A stretch of 64,000 nt of DNA from Betaproteobacteria bacterium HGW-Betaproteobacteria-14 (GTDB lineage: Bacteria; Pseudomonadota; Gammaproteobacteria; Burkholderiales; Rhodocyclaceae), in assembly GCA_002840845.1 (NCBI GenBank), contig PHCS01000002.1, forward strand, positions 1 through 64,000. Reading direction: 5' to 3'. The notes beneath the pieces are model-generated. The model was not told the DNA's origin and ran no database searches. It saw only the letters and a list, made by a program, of their open reading frames with translations. Within the stretch, counting starts at the first letter, position 1. Every line of letters begins with the position of its first letter. Both the position numbers and the translations under genes were made by a program. Below are positions 13,783 through 26,375 of the stretch, piece by piece.

Positions 13783-14457
13783 CTACTCGCCGAGGATGTC
13801 GGCGCCTTTCGGCGGCGTGAAGCGGAAAAGGGCAGCGGGCAGCTGGGGGTTGCGCTCGAACTTCTCGAAGGCGATGGTCGTCACCTGGCCGAAGCTGTCG
13901 GTGAGCTCCATCGCCCGCAGCGCGTCGCCGACGAAGCCGATGCGCAGGAACTGGAAGCCAGCCTCCTGGCTCTTCGGCTGCGCATCGACCCACTCGATGC
14001 CGTCGGCCGTGCCGCCTTCCTTCAGGTCGAAATTCTTCTCCAGCGCATTGTCGCCGGCAAGCAGCGCGGCGGGGCTGCCGCCGAGCGCGGCGGACAGCTT
14101 CTTCGTGCTGACCTGGTTGAGGTCGCGGTCGTACACCCAGAGCCGCTCGCCGTCGCCGACGATGAGCTGGTAGTAGGGCTTGTCGTAGGTCCAGCGGAAC
14201 TTGCCGGGGCGGGAGAACATCATTTGGCCTGCGGCGTTTTGCGGCTTGCGGCCGCTCTTCGCCACCACCGTCTGGACGAACTCCGCCTTGCCGCTGCGGG
14301 TGCCCTCGAGGAAGGCCTTCAGCTTGTCGAGCGCGGCGGCATGAGCGCTTGCCGAAAACAGAAAACCACTCACCACAGAGACACAGAGGCACAGAGCAAT
14401 GCAATGCATACAACCTCTGTGTCTCTGTGTCTCTTTGGTTAAAGGTGTTGTCTTCAT
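13783..14457 (-). CDS. lolA: Outer-membrane lipoprotein carrier LolA
   Basis: This 224-residue periplasmic chaperone ferries lipoproteins from LolCDE to LolB. Family features include a long beta-sheet core (GKFRWTYDKPYYQLIVGDGERLW) and YDRDLNQV. The start codon shares a base with the ftsK stop (TGATG), so translation is coupled. The protein is slightly longer than usual. Its first 40 residues, ending in SASAHA, work as a signal peptide, but roughly residues 6-29, including the hydrophobic CIALCLCVSVVSG, are encoded by a dispersed inverted repeat. Confidence 0.93.
   Translation of the reverse strand: MKTTPLTKETQRHRGCMHCIALCLCVSVVSGFLFSASAHAAALDKLKAFLEGTRSGKAEFVQTVVAKSGRKPQNAAGQMMFSRPGKFRWTYDKPYYQLIVGDGERLWVYDRDLNQVSTKKLSAALGGSPAALLAGDNALEKNFDLKEGGTADGIEWVDAQPKSQEAGFQFLRIGFVGDALRAMELTDSFGQVTTIAFEKFERNPQLPAALFRFTPPKGADILGE
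14371..14442. repeat. Inverted ACACAGAG-type dispersed repeat inside lolA
   Basis: The left arm starts ACCACAGAGACACAGAGG at 14372. The right arm, 14413-14440, reads CCTCTGTGTCTCTGTG and continues to TTTGGT, its reverse complement with one extra 8-nt unit. This repeat type is common between genes in proteobacteria. Here it lies within the lolA reading frame. Confidence 0.85.
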
Positions 14458-16742
14458 CAACTCTCCCGCGCCGGCACGATCACCTCGCGGTTGCCGTTGC
14501 TGCCCATCGGCGAGACGAGTCCGGAGCGTTCCATCTGCTCGATGAGACGTGCGGCACGGTTGTAGCCGATGCGCAGGTGGCGCTGCACCAGGGAGATGGA
14601 GGGGCGGCGCGTCTTCAGCACCACCTCGACGGCCTGGTCGTAGAGCGGATCGGCCTCGCCGCCGCCCTGTCCATCCTCCCCGCCCATGGCGCCATCCCCG
14701 TCCTCGCCGCCCGGCGCATCGAGGATGCCCTCGACGTACTCCGGCGCGCCGGCCTTCTTCAGGTAGTCGACCACGGCGTGCACCTCGCTGTCGGCGACGA
14801 AGGCGCCGTGCACCCGCACCGGGAAGCCGGTGCCGGGCGGCAGGTAGAGCATGTCGCCCTGGCCGAGCAGGGCCTCGGCGCCCATCTGGTCGAGGATGGT
14901 GCGCGAATCGATCTTGCTGGAAACCTGGAAGGAAATCCGCGTCGGGATGTTGGCCTTGATGAGCCCGGTGATGACATCCACCGACGGCCGCTGCGTCGCC
15001 AGGATCAGGTGGATGCCGGCGGCGCGCGCCTTCTGCGCCAGGCGCGCGATCAGCTCCTCGACCTTCTTGCCGGCAACCATCATCAGGTCGGCCAGCTCGT
15101 CGATGATGACCACCACGTAGGGCAGCGCATTGAGCGGCTCGGGGCTCTCCGGCGTCAGCGTGAACGGATTGGTGATCGGCGCGCCGGCCTTGGCGGCGTC
15201 CTTGATCTTGCCATTGAAGCCGGCCAGGTTGCGCACGCCCAGCGCCGACATGAGGCGATAGCGGCGGTCCATCTCGGCGACGCACCACTGCAGGGCATTG
15301 GCGGCCTGCTTCATGTCGGTCACCACCGGCGCCAGCAGGTGCGGGATGCCCTCGTAGATCGACAGTTCCAGCATCTTCGGATCGACCAGGATCAGACGCA
15401 CGTCGGCAGGCTCCGACTTGTAGACCAGCGACAGGATCATGGCGTTGATGCCCACCGACTTGCCCGAACCGGTGGTGCCGGCCACCAGCAGGTGCGGCAT
15501 CTTCGCCAGGTCGACGACCACCGGCAGGCCGCCGATGTCCTTGCCCAGCGTCAGCGTCAGCGGCGAATGCATGTCGTGGTAGGCCTTCGAGCCGAGGATC
15601 TCGGACAGGCGCACCGTCTGCCGCTTCGGGTTGGGCAGTTCCAGTCCCATGCAGGATTTGCCTGGAATGGTCTCGACGACGCGCACGCTCACCACGGAAA
15701 GGGCGCGCGCGATGTCCTTCACCAGGTTCACGATCTGCGCACCCTTGACGCCGACGGCCGGCTCGATCTCGTAGCGCGTGATCACCGGGCCTGGGTAGGC
15801 GGCGAGCACCTTCACCTGCACGCCGAAGTCGGCGAGCTTGCGCTCGATCAGGCGCGAAGTGAACTCCAGCGTCTCTGCCGAGGGCGGCTCGACGTCGTGC
15901 GCCGGTTCCTCGAGCAGGTGCAGGGGCGGCAGCGCACCGCCAGGAATGTCCATGAACAGCGGCGCCTGACGCTCCTTCTCCCGGCGCGTCGATTTCGGGA
16001 CGACGACCTCGGCCGGCTCGATGCGGATCGGCTCGGCATGAAATGCCTCGAAGCGCTTGCGTTCGACCTCCACCTCGGCCTCGCGCTCGCGTGCGACTTC
16101 GCGGCCAATGCGCCGATCCTGCCAGCGCTGGTAGAGGTGGATGGAGCCGAACCATATGCCCTCCAGCAGGGCGCCCAGGCGCTCGATCAGCTTGAGCCAG
16201 GAAATCCCGGTGAAAATGGTCAGGCCTGCGGCAAACAGGGCGATGAGAATGATCGTGCCCCCGGTGAAGCCGAGGAATTGCGAAAAGAGGCGGCCGACCT
16301 CGAGGCCGAGCATGCCGCCCGGCTCAAGCGGCAAGGGCGTTTTCGCGCTGTGGAAGCGCAGTGCCTCGAGGCCGCTGGAGGCCGCAATGAGGACGATGAA
16401 GCCGGAGAGGGCGATGAAAAAGGGCCGCCGATCCGTATGGAATATGCCTTCGAGGCGGCGGTAGCCCCAGATCACCAGGAAAAGGAAGAAGAGGACCCAC
16501 CACCAGGCGGACAGGCCGAACAGATAGAGCAGAAGGTCGGCCAGCCAGGCGCCGATTCGGCCGCCGGGATTGGCGATGCGTTCCACCTGGGCGGCATGCG
16601 ACCAGCCCGGGTCGGCCTTGCTGAAACCGTAGAGAATCAGGCCAATATAGAAGGCGACGACGCCGAGCACCAGCCAGCGCGCTTCCTGCAGAAGCGCAAC
16701 GATCTTTTCCGGCAGGGGTTGTGATGCGTTTTTTTCTTGCAC
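14457..16742 (-). CDS. ftsK: DNA translocase FtsK
   Basis: The protein has 761 residues. The N-terminal 190 or so contain four membrane helices, followed by a short linker, the RecA-like motor with Walker A GTTGSGKS (about 421-428) and ILVDPKMLE, and a C-terminal winged-helix gamma domain ([23 protein letters not shown]) that reads KOPS sites. It pumps chromosome ends through the septum and activates XerCD at dif. The linker is short, as in many betaproteobacteria. The start is GTG. It heads the lolA-rarA-serS block. Confidence 0.97.
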   Translation of the reverse strand: MQEKNASQPLPEKIVALLQEARWLVLGVVAFYIGLILYGFSKADPGWSHAAQVERIANPGGRIGAWLADLLLYLFGLSAWWWVLFFLFLVIWGYRRLEGIFHTDRRPFFIALSGFIVLIAASSGLEALRFHSAKTPLPLEPGGMLGLEVGRLFSQFLGFTGGTIILIALFAAGLTIFTGISWLKLIERLGALLEGIWFGSIHLYQRWQDRRIGREVAREREAEVEVERKRFEAFHAEPIRIEPAEVVVPKSTRREKERQAPLFMDIPGGALPPLHLLEEPAHDVEPPSAETLEFTSRLIERKLADFGVQVKVLAAYPGPVITRYEIEPAVGVKGAQIVNLVKDIARALSVVSVRVVETIPGKSCMGLELPNPKRQTVRLSEILGSKAYHDMHSPLTLTLGKDIGGLPVVVDLAKMPHLLVAGTTGSGKSVGINAMILSLVYKSEPADVRLILVDPKMLELSIYEGIPHLLAPVVTDMKQAANALQWCVAEMDRRYRLMSALGVRNLAGFNGKIKDAAKAGAPITNPFTLTPESPEPLNALPYVVVIIDELADLMMVAGKKVEELIARLAQKARAAGIHLILATQRPSVDVITGLIKANIPTRISFQVSSKIDSRTILDQMGAEALLGQGDMLYLPPGTGFPVRVHGAFVADSEVHAVVDYLKKAGAPEYVEGILDAPGGEDGDGAMGGEDGQGGGEADPLYDQAVEVVLKTRRPSISLVQRHLRIGYNRAARLIEQMERSGLVSPMGSNGNREVIVPARES

Positions 16743-16755
16743 GCTCGATGGATAA

Positions 16756-18609
<1,854 letters not shown>

Positions 18610-18637
18610 TCGCGCCATTCGCCGGGCCGACTCAAGA

Positions 18638-19269
18638 ATGGCGCAGTCAACTACTCGAAGCCGCGTAGCGGCGAACCGGCGTCACCCCCTTCCCCGGGAA
18701 GGGGGACGGGGGGAAGGTCGTTCGACACGCGCGCCCACCGAGGATGAGCGCGCGCTGTTTCGCGACGCGGTTGCCGGCGCCAAGCCTCTCGTGCCCGACA
18801 GGGTTCACCACGAGCCGCCACCCCCGCCTGCGGTGCCGGCGCAGCGCAAACTTGACGAAGCAGCTGCGCTCGCCGAGTCCCTCTCCCCCGCCCCGCTCGA
18901 CCTCAGCCTGGAAGGCGGCGACGAGCCGAATTATCTGCGCCCCGGTCTGGCGCGCACGGTGCTTCGCGACCTGCGCCGCGGGCGCTGGGTGGTGCAGGAC
19001 CACCTCGACCTGCATGGCGCCACCCGCGACGAGGCGCGCCTGCTGCTGGGGGAATTCCTCGGCGATTCGCTCAGGCGCGGCTTGCGCTGCGTGCGCGTCG
19101 TGCACGGCAAGGGCCTCGGCTCGCCAGGGCGTGAGCCGGTGCTGAAGGGCCTGGTGAAGCACTGGCTGATGCATCGTACGGATGTGCTCGCCTACTGCCA
19201 GGCCCGCGCTGCCGAGGGCGGCAGCGGCGCGCTGGTGCTTCTGCTCAAGGGCAACCGACCGCAGGCAAG

Positions 19270-19273
<4 letters not shown>
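18638..19273 (+). CDS. Smr-domain protein
   Basis: The protein has 211 residues. A conserved N-terminal part (DERALFRDAV, VHHEPPPPP) leads to a C-terminal Smr domain with DHLDLHGATRDEARLLL and the core RCVRVVHGKGLGSPG. Smr domains are nucleases or nucleic-acid binders, and the role of this family is unsettled. The only ATG in frame lies at 18638, upstream of a palindromic repeat that encodes residues 15-26. The original start may therefore have been displaced. The stop overlaps the next start (ATGA). Confidence 0.88.
18681..18713. repeat. 33-bp palindromic repeat, copy in smr gene
   Basis: CCCCCTTCCC and GGGAAGGGGG form a perfect inverted repeat around one C. The 33-base unit is identical to 19829-19861 and is translated in the same frame there. 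Confidence 0.9.
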
Positions 19274-21358
<2,085 letters not shown>

Positions 21359-21371
21359 TCAAGTCAATCGC

Positions 21372-21435
21372 CGGGCCGCCCCAAGATTGACTTGGCCCCC
21401 ACGGGGGGCGGCTCGAAGGTTTTCGAGCCGGGGGC
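21372..21435. repeat. GC-rich intergenic repeat between nadE and glnB
   Basis: It contains CCGCCCC paired with GGGGCGG, then a clean hairpin GGCTCGAA-GGTT-TTCGAGCC (21410-21429). It fills the gap between the nadE stop and the glnB start and may act as a terminator for glnB-directed read-through. Confidence 0.65.
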
Positions 21436-21440
21436 GCAGT

Positions 21441-23066
21441 TTACCACTCGTCGGCATAGCGTGATGTTATCGGATAACGCCAGTCCTTGCCAAAGCCGCG
21501 CCGGGTGACGCGGATGCCAATCGGCGCCTGGCGGCGCTTGTATTCGCTGCGCTTCAGCATGCCCACGGTGCGCCGCACGTCGGCCTCCGCGTAACCCAGC
21601 GCGACGATCTCGCGCGGGCTGAGGTCGCGTTCCATGTAGGCCTCGATGATGGCGTCCAGCACCTCGTAGGGCGGCAGGGTGTCCTGGTCGGTCTGATCGG
21701 GCTTCAACTCGGCCGAGGGCGGCCGCGTGATGATGCGCTCGGGTATGGCCGGCGACTGCGTATTCCGGTAGCGCGACAGGCGCCAGACCATGGTCTTGTA
21801 GATGTCCTTGATGACGGCGAAGCCGCCCGCCATGTCGCCGTACAGCGTGGCGTAGCCCACCGCCATCTCGCTCTTGTTGCCGGTGGTGAGCACGATCGAG
21901 CCGTACTTGTTCGACAACGCCATGAGGATCATGCCGCGGATGCGCGCCTGCAAATTCTCTTCCGTGGTATCGGCAGCGCTTTTCTCTCCGCTCGCGGCGA
22001 ATTCCCGCTCCAGCATCGCGGCGAAGGTCTTCATCGCCGGCTCGATGGGGAACTCGTCGTAGCGCACGCCCAGCGTCCGCGCCATCTCGCGCGCATCGTC
22101 CAGGCTGATCTGCGCGGTGTAGGGCGAGGGCATCATGACGGCGCGCACCTTGTCGGCGCCCAGCGCATCGACGGCAATGGCAAGCGTCAGGGCCGAATCG
22201 ATGCCGCCCGACAGGCCGATGATGGCGCCCGGAAAACCGTTCTTGCCGAGATAGTCGCGCACCCCCAGCATGAGGGCATCATAGATATCGGCCTCGACAG
22301 AACGCGGCGGCGCGACCTCGCCGGGCCGCAACCCGCCGTCCGCATATTCGACGACTTCCAGGGCTTCCGCGAACTGCGGCAGCTGATGCGTCAGCCGCCC
22401 TGCCTTGTCGAGGCAGAAGGACGCGCCGTCGAACACCAGTTCGTCCTGCCCGCCGACAAGGTTGATGTAGATCACGGGCATCGCCGTATCGCGGATGCGT
22501 TCCCTCAAGACCTCGTAGCGCGTCGCCTGCTTGTTGAGATGGTAGGGCGATGCGTTCAGGGCCAGCAGCAGTTCGGCGCCGGCGCTGCGGGCGGCGTCGG
22601 CGGCGCCCGGCTCCCACACGTCGGCGCAGATGTTGATGCCGCAGCGCACGCCGTTCATCTCGATCACGCAGGGTTCGTGGCCGGGGGAAAAATAGCGCTG
22701 CTCGTCGAACACCTCGTAGTTGGGCAGGCGGTTCTTGCGGTAGGTGGCGACGACTCCGCCATCCTTCAGCAGGGAGGCGGCATTGAAGAAATCGCCCTGA
22801 TGTGCCTCGGGATGGCCGACGATGACGGCGATGCCTTCGATGCTGGCCGCCTGTTCGTGCAGGGTGCGGGCGCAGGCGCGGTAGAAGTCCGGCCGCATCA
22901 GCAGATCCTCGGGCGGATAGCCGCACAGCGCCAGTTCGGGCGTCACCATCAACTGGGCGCCGGCGGCGCGCGCTTGGGCGGCAAACCCGGCAATCTTGCG
23001 GGCATTGCCTTGCAGGTCGCCCACCGTGCTGTTGATCTGGGCGAGCGCTATGCGGAGTGTTTTCAT
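21441..23066 (-). CDS. nadE: Glutamine-dependent NAD+ synthetase
   Basis: The 541-residue protein fuses an N-terminal nitrilase-type glutaminase (Glu44, Lys111 and Cys147 as the triad) to a C-terminal ATP-pyrophosphatase with the P-loop GLSGGIDSAL. It amidates deamido-NAD with ammonia drawn from glutamine, the last step of NAD synthesis. Length matches the family. ATG 23066 begins the conserved MKTLRIALAQINSTVGD, and upstream in-frame codons are not conserved-looking. Confidence 0.97.
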   Translation of the reverse strand: MKTLRIALAQINSTVGDLQGNARKIAGFAAQARAAGAQLMVTPELALCGYPPEDLLMRPDFYRACARTLHEQAASIEGIAVIVGHPEAHQGDFFNAASLLKDGGVVATYRKNRLPNYEVFDEQRYFSPGHEPCVIEMNGVRCGINICADVWEPGAADAARSAGAELLLALNASPYHLNKQATRYEVLRERIRDTAMPVIYINLVGGQDELVFDGASFCLDKAGRLTHQLPQFAEALEVVEYADGGLRPGEVAPPRSVEADIYDALMLGVRDYLGKNGFPGAIIGLSGGIDSALTLAIAVDALGADKVRAVMMPSPYTAQISLDDAREMARTLGVRYDEFPIEPAMKTFAAMLEREFAASGEKSAADTTEENLQARIRGMILMALSNKYGSIVLTTGNKSEMAVGYATLYGDMAGGFAVIKDIYKTMVWRLSRYRNTQSPAIPERIITRPPSAELKPDQTDQDTLPPYEVLDAIIEAYMERDLSPREIVALGYAEADVRRTVGMLKRSEYKRRQAPIGIRVTRRGFGKDWRYPITSRYADEW

Positions 23067-23110
23067 CGCCGGATTATGACCGAAGGAAATCCCTGTGGGA
23101 TGCGGCAACG

Positions 23111-23659
23111 TCAGAACATCGGCTTGGTGGCGGCTGCCTCGTAGCGGGCGATGCCGTCGAGGATTTCCTTCTTGCCCTCCTCGGGGCCGACCCAGCCCAT
23201 CACCTTGACCCACTTGCCTGCTTCCAGGTCCTTGTAGTGCTCGAAGAAGTGCGAAAGCTGCGAGAGCACCATCTCCGGCAGGTCACGCGGCGACTGGATG
23301 CCGCGATACAAACTGCACAGCTTGTCCACCGGCACGGCCAGCAGCTTGGAATCGCCGCCAGCTTCGTCCTCCATCTTGAGCATGCCCACCGGGCGGCAAC
23401 GCACCACTACGCCGGTGATCAGCGGCACGGGTGACAGCACCAGCACGTCCACAGGATCGCCGTCGTCGGAAATGGTGTGGGGGATGTAGCCGTAATTGCA
23501 CGGGTAGTGCATGGCCGTCGACATGAAGCGGTCGACGAACATCGCGCCCGTCTGCTTATCCACCTCGTACTTGATCGGATCGGCATTCATCGGGATTTCG
23601 ATGATGACGTTGAAGTCGTTGGGGATGTCGCGCCCCGAAGTCACGCGATCGAGGTTCAT
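23111..23659 (-). CDS. ppa: Inorganic pyrophosphatase
   Basis: This 182-residue soluble family I enzyme has the metal-binding signature [10 protein letters not shown] (about 65-74) and the active-site stretch [16 protein letters not shown]. It hydrolyses PPi released by biosynthesis, including the adenylylation chemistry of the neighbouring nadE product. It is upstream of nadE on the same strand with a 44-base gap. Confidence 0.97.
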   Translation of the reverse strand: MNLDRVTSGRDIPNDFNVIIEIPMNADPIKYEVDKQTGAMFVDRFMSTAMHYPCNYGYIPHTISDDGDPVDVLVLSPVPLITGVVVRCRPVGMLKMEDEAGGDSKLLAVPVDKLCSLYRGIQSPRDLPEMVLSQLSHFFEHYKDLEAGKWVKVMGWVGPEEGKKEILDGIARYEAAATKPMF

Positions 23660-23783
23660 GTCGTTCTCTCCGCTATTAGCCGTAAAACGCTGATTATACA
23701 GACAACTGTGCAGTTATTTCGCGCCGCAACATGACCCCGGCTGCGACTTGACCGAGCCGCTTGACAGCTTTGACTTGCTTAAC

Positions 23784-23802
23784 CATAATGCGAATCGTTC
23801 TT
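23784..23802. promoter_or_regulatory. Fur-box-like operator of the iron module
   Basis: CATAATGCGAATCGTTCTT matches the 19-bp Fur consensus GATAATGATAATCATTATC at 13 positions. It lies 29 bases upstream of the P19-type start. Iron repression of the cluster is inferred. Confidence 0.6.
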
Positions 23803-23831
23803 GTTTGCTTTTACTTTTTCAAGGGGAATCC

Positions 23832-24392
23832 ATGAACCGCCTGCAACGCCTCGCATCCGCCTTCCTGCTCGGCTCCGGCCTGCTGCTCTCCGCCGCCGCC
23901 CAGGCTCTCGAATACCCGATCGGCTCGCCGCACAACATCGCCGGCATGGAGATCGCCGCCGTCTACCTGCAGCCGATCGACATGGAGCCGGAAGGCCACA
24001 TGCGCAAGGCGTCGGAATCGGACATCCACCTCGAGGCCGACATCCACGCGCTGGGCAACAACCCCAACGGCTTCCCCGAGGGATTCTGGATACCGCACCT
24101 GCTGGTCAAGTATGAACTCACCAGGCTGCCCTCCGGCGAAACCATCAAGGGCGACATGATGCCGATGGTCGCCAGCGACGGCCCGCACTACGGCGACAAC
24201 GTCAAGCTCAAGGGCCCCGGCAAGTACAAGGTGAAGTTCACCATCCTCCCGCCGAGCGCCAAGGATAACCCCGGCGGCAACCACTTCGGCCGCCATACCG
24301 ACCGCGCCACCGGCGTGCGCCCCTGGTTCAAGACCGTCGAGGTCGAATGGGAATTCACCTACGCCGGCACAGGCAAGAAAGGCGGGTACTGA
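23832..24392 (+). CDS. P19/Tp34-type periplasmic iron-binding protein (FtrA-like)
   Basis: The protein has 186 residues with a signal peptide ending in AAAQA. The mature part starts LEYPIGSPHNIAGMEIAAVYLQP and includes Met/His ligands (IDMEPEGHM) and a WIPHLLVKYEL core, as in the P19 family of dimeric copper/iron-binding proteins used in ferrous iron import. It has a good ribosome site (AAGGGGA). A Fur-like box lies upstream and a porin gene follows after one base. Confidence 0.88.
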   Translation: MNRLQRLASAFLLGSGLLLSAAAQALEYPIGSPHNIAGMEIAAVYLQPIDMEPEGHMRKASESDIHLEADIHALGNNPNGFPEGFWIPHLLVKYELTRLPSGETIKGDMMPMVASDGPHYGDNVKLKGPGKYKVKFTILPPSAKDNPGGNHFGRHTDRATGVRPWFKTVEVEWEFTYAGTGKKGGY

Positions 24393-24393
24393 G

Positions 24394-25908
24394 ATGCCGG
24401 GAATTTCACACCGCCTTGTCCCCTCTCCCCGCCAGCGGGGCGAGGGGGAAAACGCCCTCTCCCGCCCGGGCGGGAGAGGGCTGGGGAGAGGGTGGGATCT
24501 CAGCACCATCGCCCTCGCGCTGGCACTCGTCACCGGCCCCGCGGCCGCCGGCGACGACATGAAATCCCTGCTGGCCGAGGTCAAGCGCCTGGCCGATCGC
24601 GTCGAGACCCTGGAGCAGAACAACCGCGAACTGGAAAAGTCCCTCTCCACCGAGCGTCTCTCAGAAAAAGAGCCTGAACTTGCCACCCGCCTCAAGGCCG
24701 TCGAGTTCCAGACCCTGTCCATGCAGAAGCAGGCGCGCCAGATCGAGGCGCTGGAAGGCATCAGCGTCGGCGCCAGTCTCACCGGCGTGGTGCAGCGGGC
24801 CAACCGCGGCGGTGTCGCCGGCGGCACCTCGCGCCAGTCGCGCGCCAACTACCGCGGCGACATTTCCGTCACCCTGCCGGGCGGCAGCATGGGCGACATC
24901 GAGGGCAGCCTCTTCACCCACGTGCGCTTCGGCCAGGGCGACGGCCTCGGCCTGCGCCCGACCTACACCAGCACGGCCAACACCACCGCCTTCCAGGTCA
25001 GCGGCGTCAGCGACCCCGACTCCTCCTTCGCCGTCCTCGCCCAGGCCTGGTACCAGCTCAAGGTGCCGCTGCCGCGCGGCGGCGCTCCGGCGCAATCGAA
25101 GGAGCACGTGCATCTCACCTTCGGCAAGATCGACCCCTTCGTCTTCTTCGACCAGAACGCCGCGGCCGACGACGAATCGACCCGCTTCCTCAACAACGCC
25201 TTCGTGCACAACCCGCTGCTCGATTCCGGCGGCGACGTCGGCGCCGACCGCTACGGCTTCGCGCCCGGCGCCATCGTCCAGTACGCCAACGAACACGACA
25301 AGTCGCGCACCTGGGGCCTCTCGCTCGGCGCCTTCGGTTCCGGCCCCGGCGCCAATTTCTCCGGCTCGCTCGGCAAGCCCTTCATGATCGCGCAGGCCGA
25401 CACCACCTGGCGCTTCAATCACCTGCCGGGCAACTACCGCGCCTACCTGTGGCGCAACGGCCGCGGCATGGGCTACGACGGCCTCGAGCGCCGCCACTCC
25501 GGGATCGGCATGTCGATCGACCAGAAAGTCAGCGACTGGGTGACGGCGTTCGCCCGCTACGGCCACCAGGCCGCCGGCAAGGTGCGCTTCGACCGCGCGC
25601 TCACCGTCGGCGCGGAAATCGCCGGCAACGCCTGGGGCCGTACCGCCGACTCGCTCGGCGCGGCCTTCGGCCTGCTGCGCACCAGTTCCGCCTATCGCCG
25701 CGACTCCGTCGCGCTGGACCTCGACGGCGACGGCGCGCTCGATCCGCGCGCCTCCGCCAACGAGCGCATCGCCGAGCTCTACTACCGCTACCGCGTCAAC
25801 GAGCGCTTCGAGCTGACGCCGGACTTCCAGCTCATCCAGCGCCCGGGCGGCGACGGCGGCACGCCGACCATCAAGGTCGTCGGCCTGCGCGCCAAGGTCG
25901 GTTTTTGA
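24394..25908 (+). CDS. Outer-membrane beta-barrel porin of the iron module
   Basis: The protein has 504 residues. After a signal-like N-terminus comes a coiled coil (about 50-90) and then a barrel with alternating strands ending in the outer-membrane signature VGLRAKVGF. The barrel resembles carbohydrate-selective OprB-like or putative porins, and the substrate is unknown. Position between the P19-type and cupredoxin genes suggests passage of iron or an iron complex. Residues 8-35 (Arg/Gly-rich) come from a palindromic repeat and supply the positive n-region ahead of the hydrophobic STIALALALVTGPAAA. Confidence 0.8.
   Translation: MPGISHRLVPSPRQRGEGENALSRPGGRGLGRGWDLSTIALALALVTGPAAAGDDMKSLLAEVKRLADRVETLEQNNRELEKSLSTERLSEKEPELATRLKAVEFQTLSMQKQARQIEALEGISVGASLTGVVQRANRGGVAGGTSRQSRANYRGDISVTLPGGSMGDIEGSLFTHVRFGQGDGLGLRPTYTSTANTTAFQVSGVSDPDSSFAVLAQAWYQLKVPLPRGGAPAQSKEHVHLTFGKIDPFVFFDQNAAADDESTRFLNNAFVHNPLLDSGGDVGADRYGFAPGAIVQYANEHDKSRTWGLSLGAFGSGPGANFSGSLGKPFMIAQADTTWRFNHLPGNYRAYLWRNGRGMGYDGLERRHSGIGMSIDQKVSDWVTAFARYGHQAAGKVRFDRALTVGAEIAGNAWGRTADSLGAAFGLLRTSSAYRRDSVALDLDGDGALDPRASANERIAELYYRYRVNERFELTPDFQLIQRPGGDGGTPTIKVVGLRAKVGF
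24418..24495. repeat. Palindromic CCCTCTCCC-type repeat in porin N-terminus
   Basis: It holds two nested inverted repeats: CCCTCTCCCCGCC-AG-CGGGGCGAGGGGG, and then CCCTCTCCCGCC-CGGGCGGGAGAGGG with a trailing GGGGAGAGGG. It is related to 39722-39752 and lies within the porin reading frame. Confidence 0.8.
25525..25548 (+). repeat. Dispersed 24-bp motif, copy 6 (inside porin)
   Basis: AAAGTCAGCG, spacer ACTGGGTG, then ACGGCG. It is in the sense direction of the gene and encodes KVSDWVTAF. The spacer departs from the usual composition, so this copy may be chance. Confidence 0.35.
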
Positions 25909-25911
25909 AGC

Positions 25912-26265
25912 ATGAGAAAGCTGATTGCATGCGTGTTCCTCGCGTGGTCGGGAATGCTCGCCGGCGGCAATGCCGTCGCCGCCGGCGAGCTGCCCACCTT
26001 CGAGATCGTCGTCGACGACGGCGTTTTCAGGCCGTCGCGCATCGAGGTACCGGCCGGACGCCGCATCAAGCTCGTCCTCGTCAACAAGGGCCCCGGCCCG
26101 CTCGAGTTCGAGAACGCAGAGATGCACGTCGAAAAGGTGATTTCAGCGGGCGCGCGTTCCTTCGTCGTGCTGCCGAAGCTGAAGCCCGGCGAGTACGAAT
26201 TCGTCGACGAGTTCAACCCGATCACCGGCGTACTGACGGTCATCGTCAAGGCGGATAAGCAATGA
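25912..26265 (+). CDS. Periplasmic cupredoxin-domain protein (FtrB/EfeO-type)
   Basis: This 117-residue protein has a signal peptide ending in AVAA. Its single cupredoxin fold (FEIVVDDGVFRPSRIEVPAGRRIKL) lacks the classic type 1 copper cysteine. The FENAEMHVEKVISAG and PGEYEFVDEFNP stretches match the EfeO/FtrB kind, thought to oxidise or hand on ferrous iron. The stop overlaps an ATG (ATGA). Confidence 0.85.
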   Translation: MRKLIACVFLAWSGMLAGGNAVAAGELPTFEIVVDDGVFRPSRIEVPAGRRIKLVLVNKGPGPLEFENAEMHVEKVISAGARSFVVLPKLKPGEYEFVDEFNPITGVLTVIVKADKQ

Positions 26266-26375
26266 ACCGCCTCGAGTTACCCTGTGGGAGCGGCGTCCAC
26301 GCCGCGATTGCGGCCGCCAATATCGCGGTGCGGACGCCGCTCCCACAGGCATTCCCGAACGCCTGCGCGCAATGA
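26262..26375 (+). CDS. 37-codon linker ORF built from a REP repeat
   Basis: This small frame starts inside the cupredoxin stop (ATGA at 26262) and stops inside the polyferredoxin start (ATGA at 26372). It encodes MNRLELPCGSG and then a peptide read from an inverted repeat. It sits where ftr-type operons usually have the FTR1 permease gene. It may do no more than keep ribosomes moving across the repeat, or be the remains of the old N-terminus of the next gene. A functional product is doubtful. Confidence 0.35.
   Translation: MNRLELPCGSGVHAAIAAANIAVRTPLPQAFPNACAQ
26280..26348. repeat. CTGTGGGAGCGGCG-type REP inverted repeat
   Basis: CCTGTGGGAGCGGCGTCC at the left is mirrored by GGACGCCGCTCCCACAGG at the right (about 26331-26349), with a second palindromic core around GCGGCCGC. 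REP elements starting CTGTGGGAGCGGC are widespread in gamma- and betaproteobacteria. Confidence 0.9.

Noticed and set aside
14349-16724. 791-codon plus-strand open frame opposite ftsK
   Set aside because: It is antisense to intact ftsK motifs and has no recognisable family.
23748-23831. In-frame N-terminal extension of the P19-type gene
   Set aside because: It overlaps the Fur-like box. The signal peptide and ribosome site place the start at 23832.
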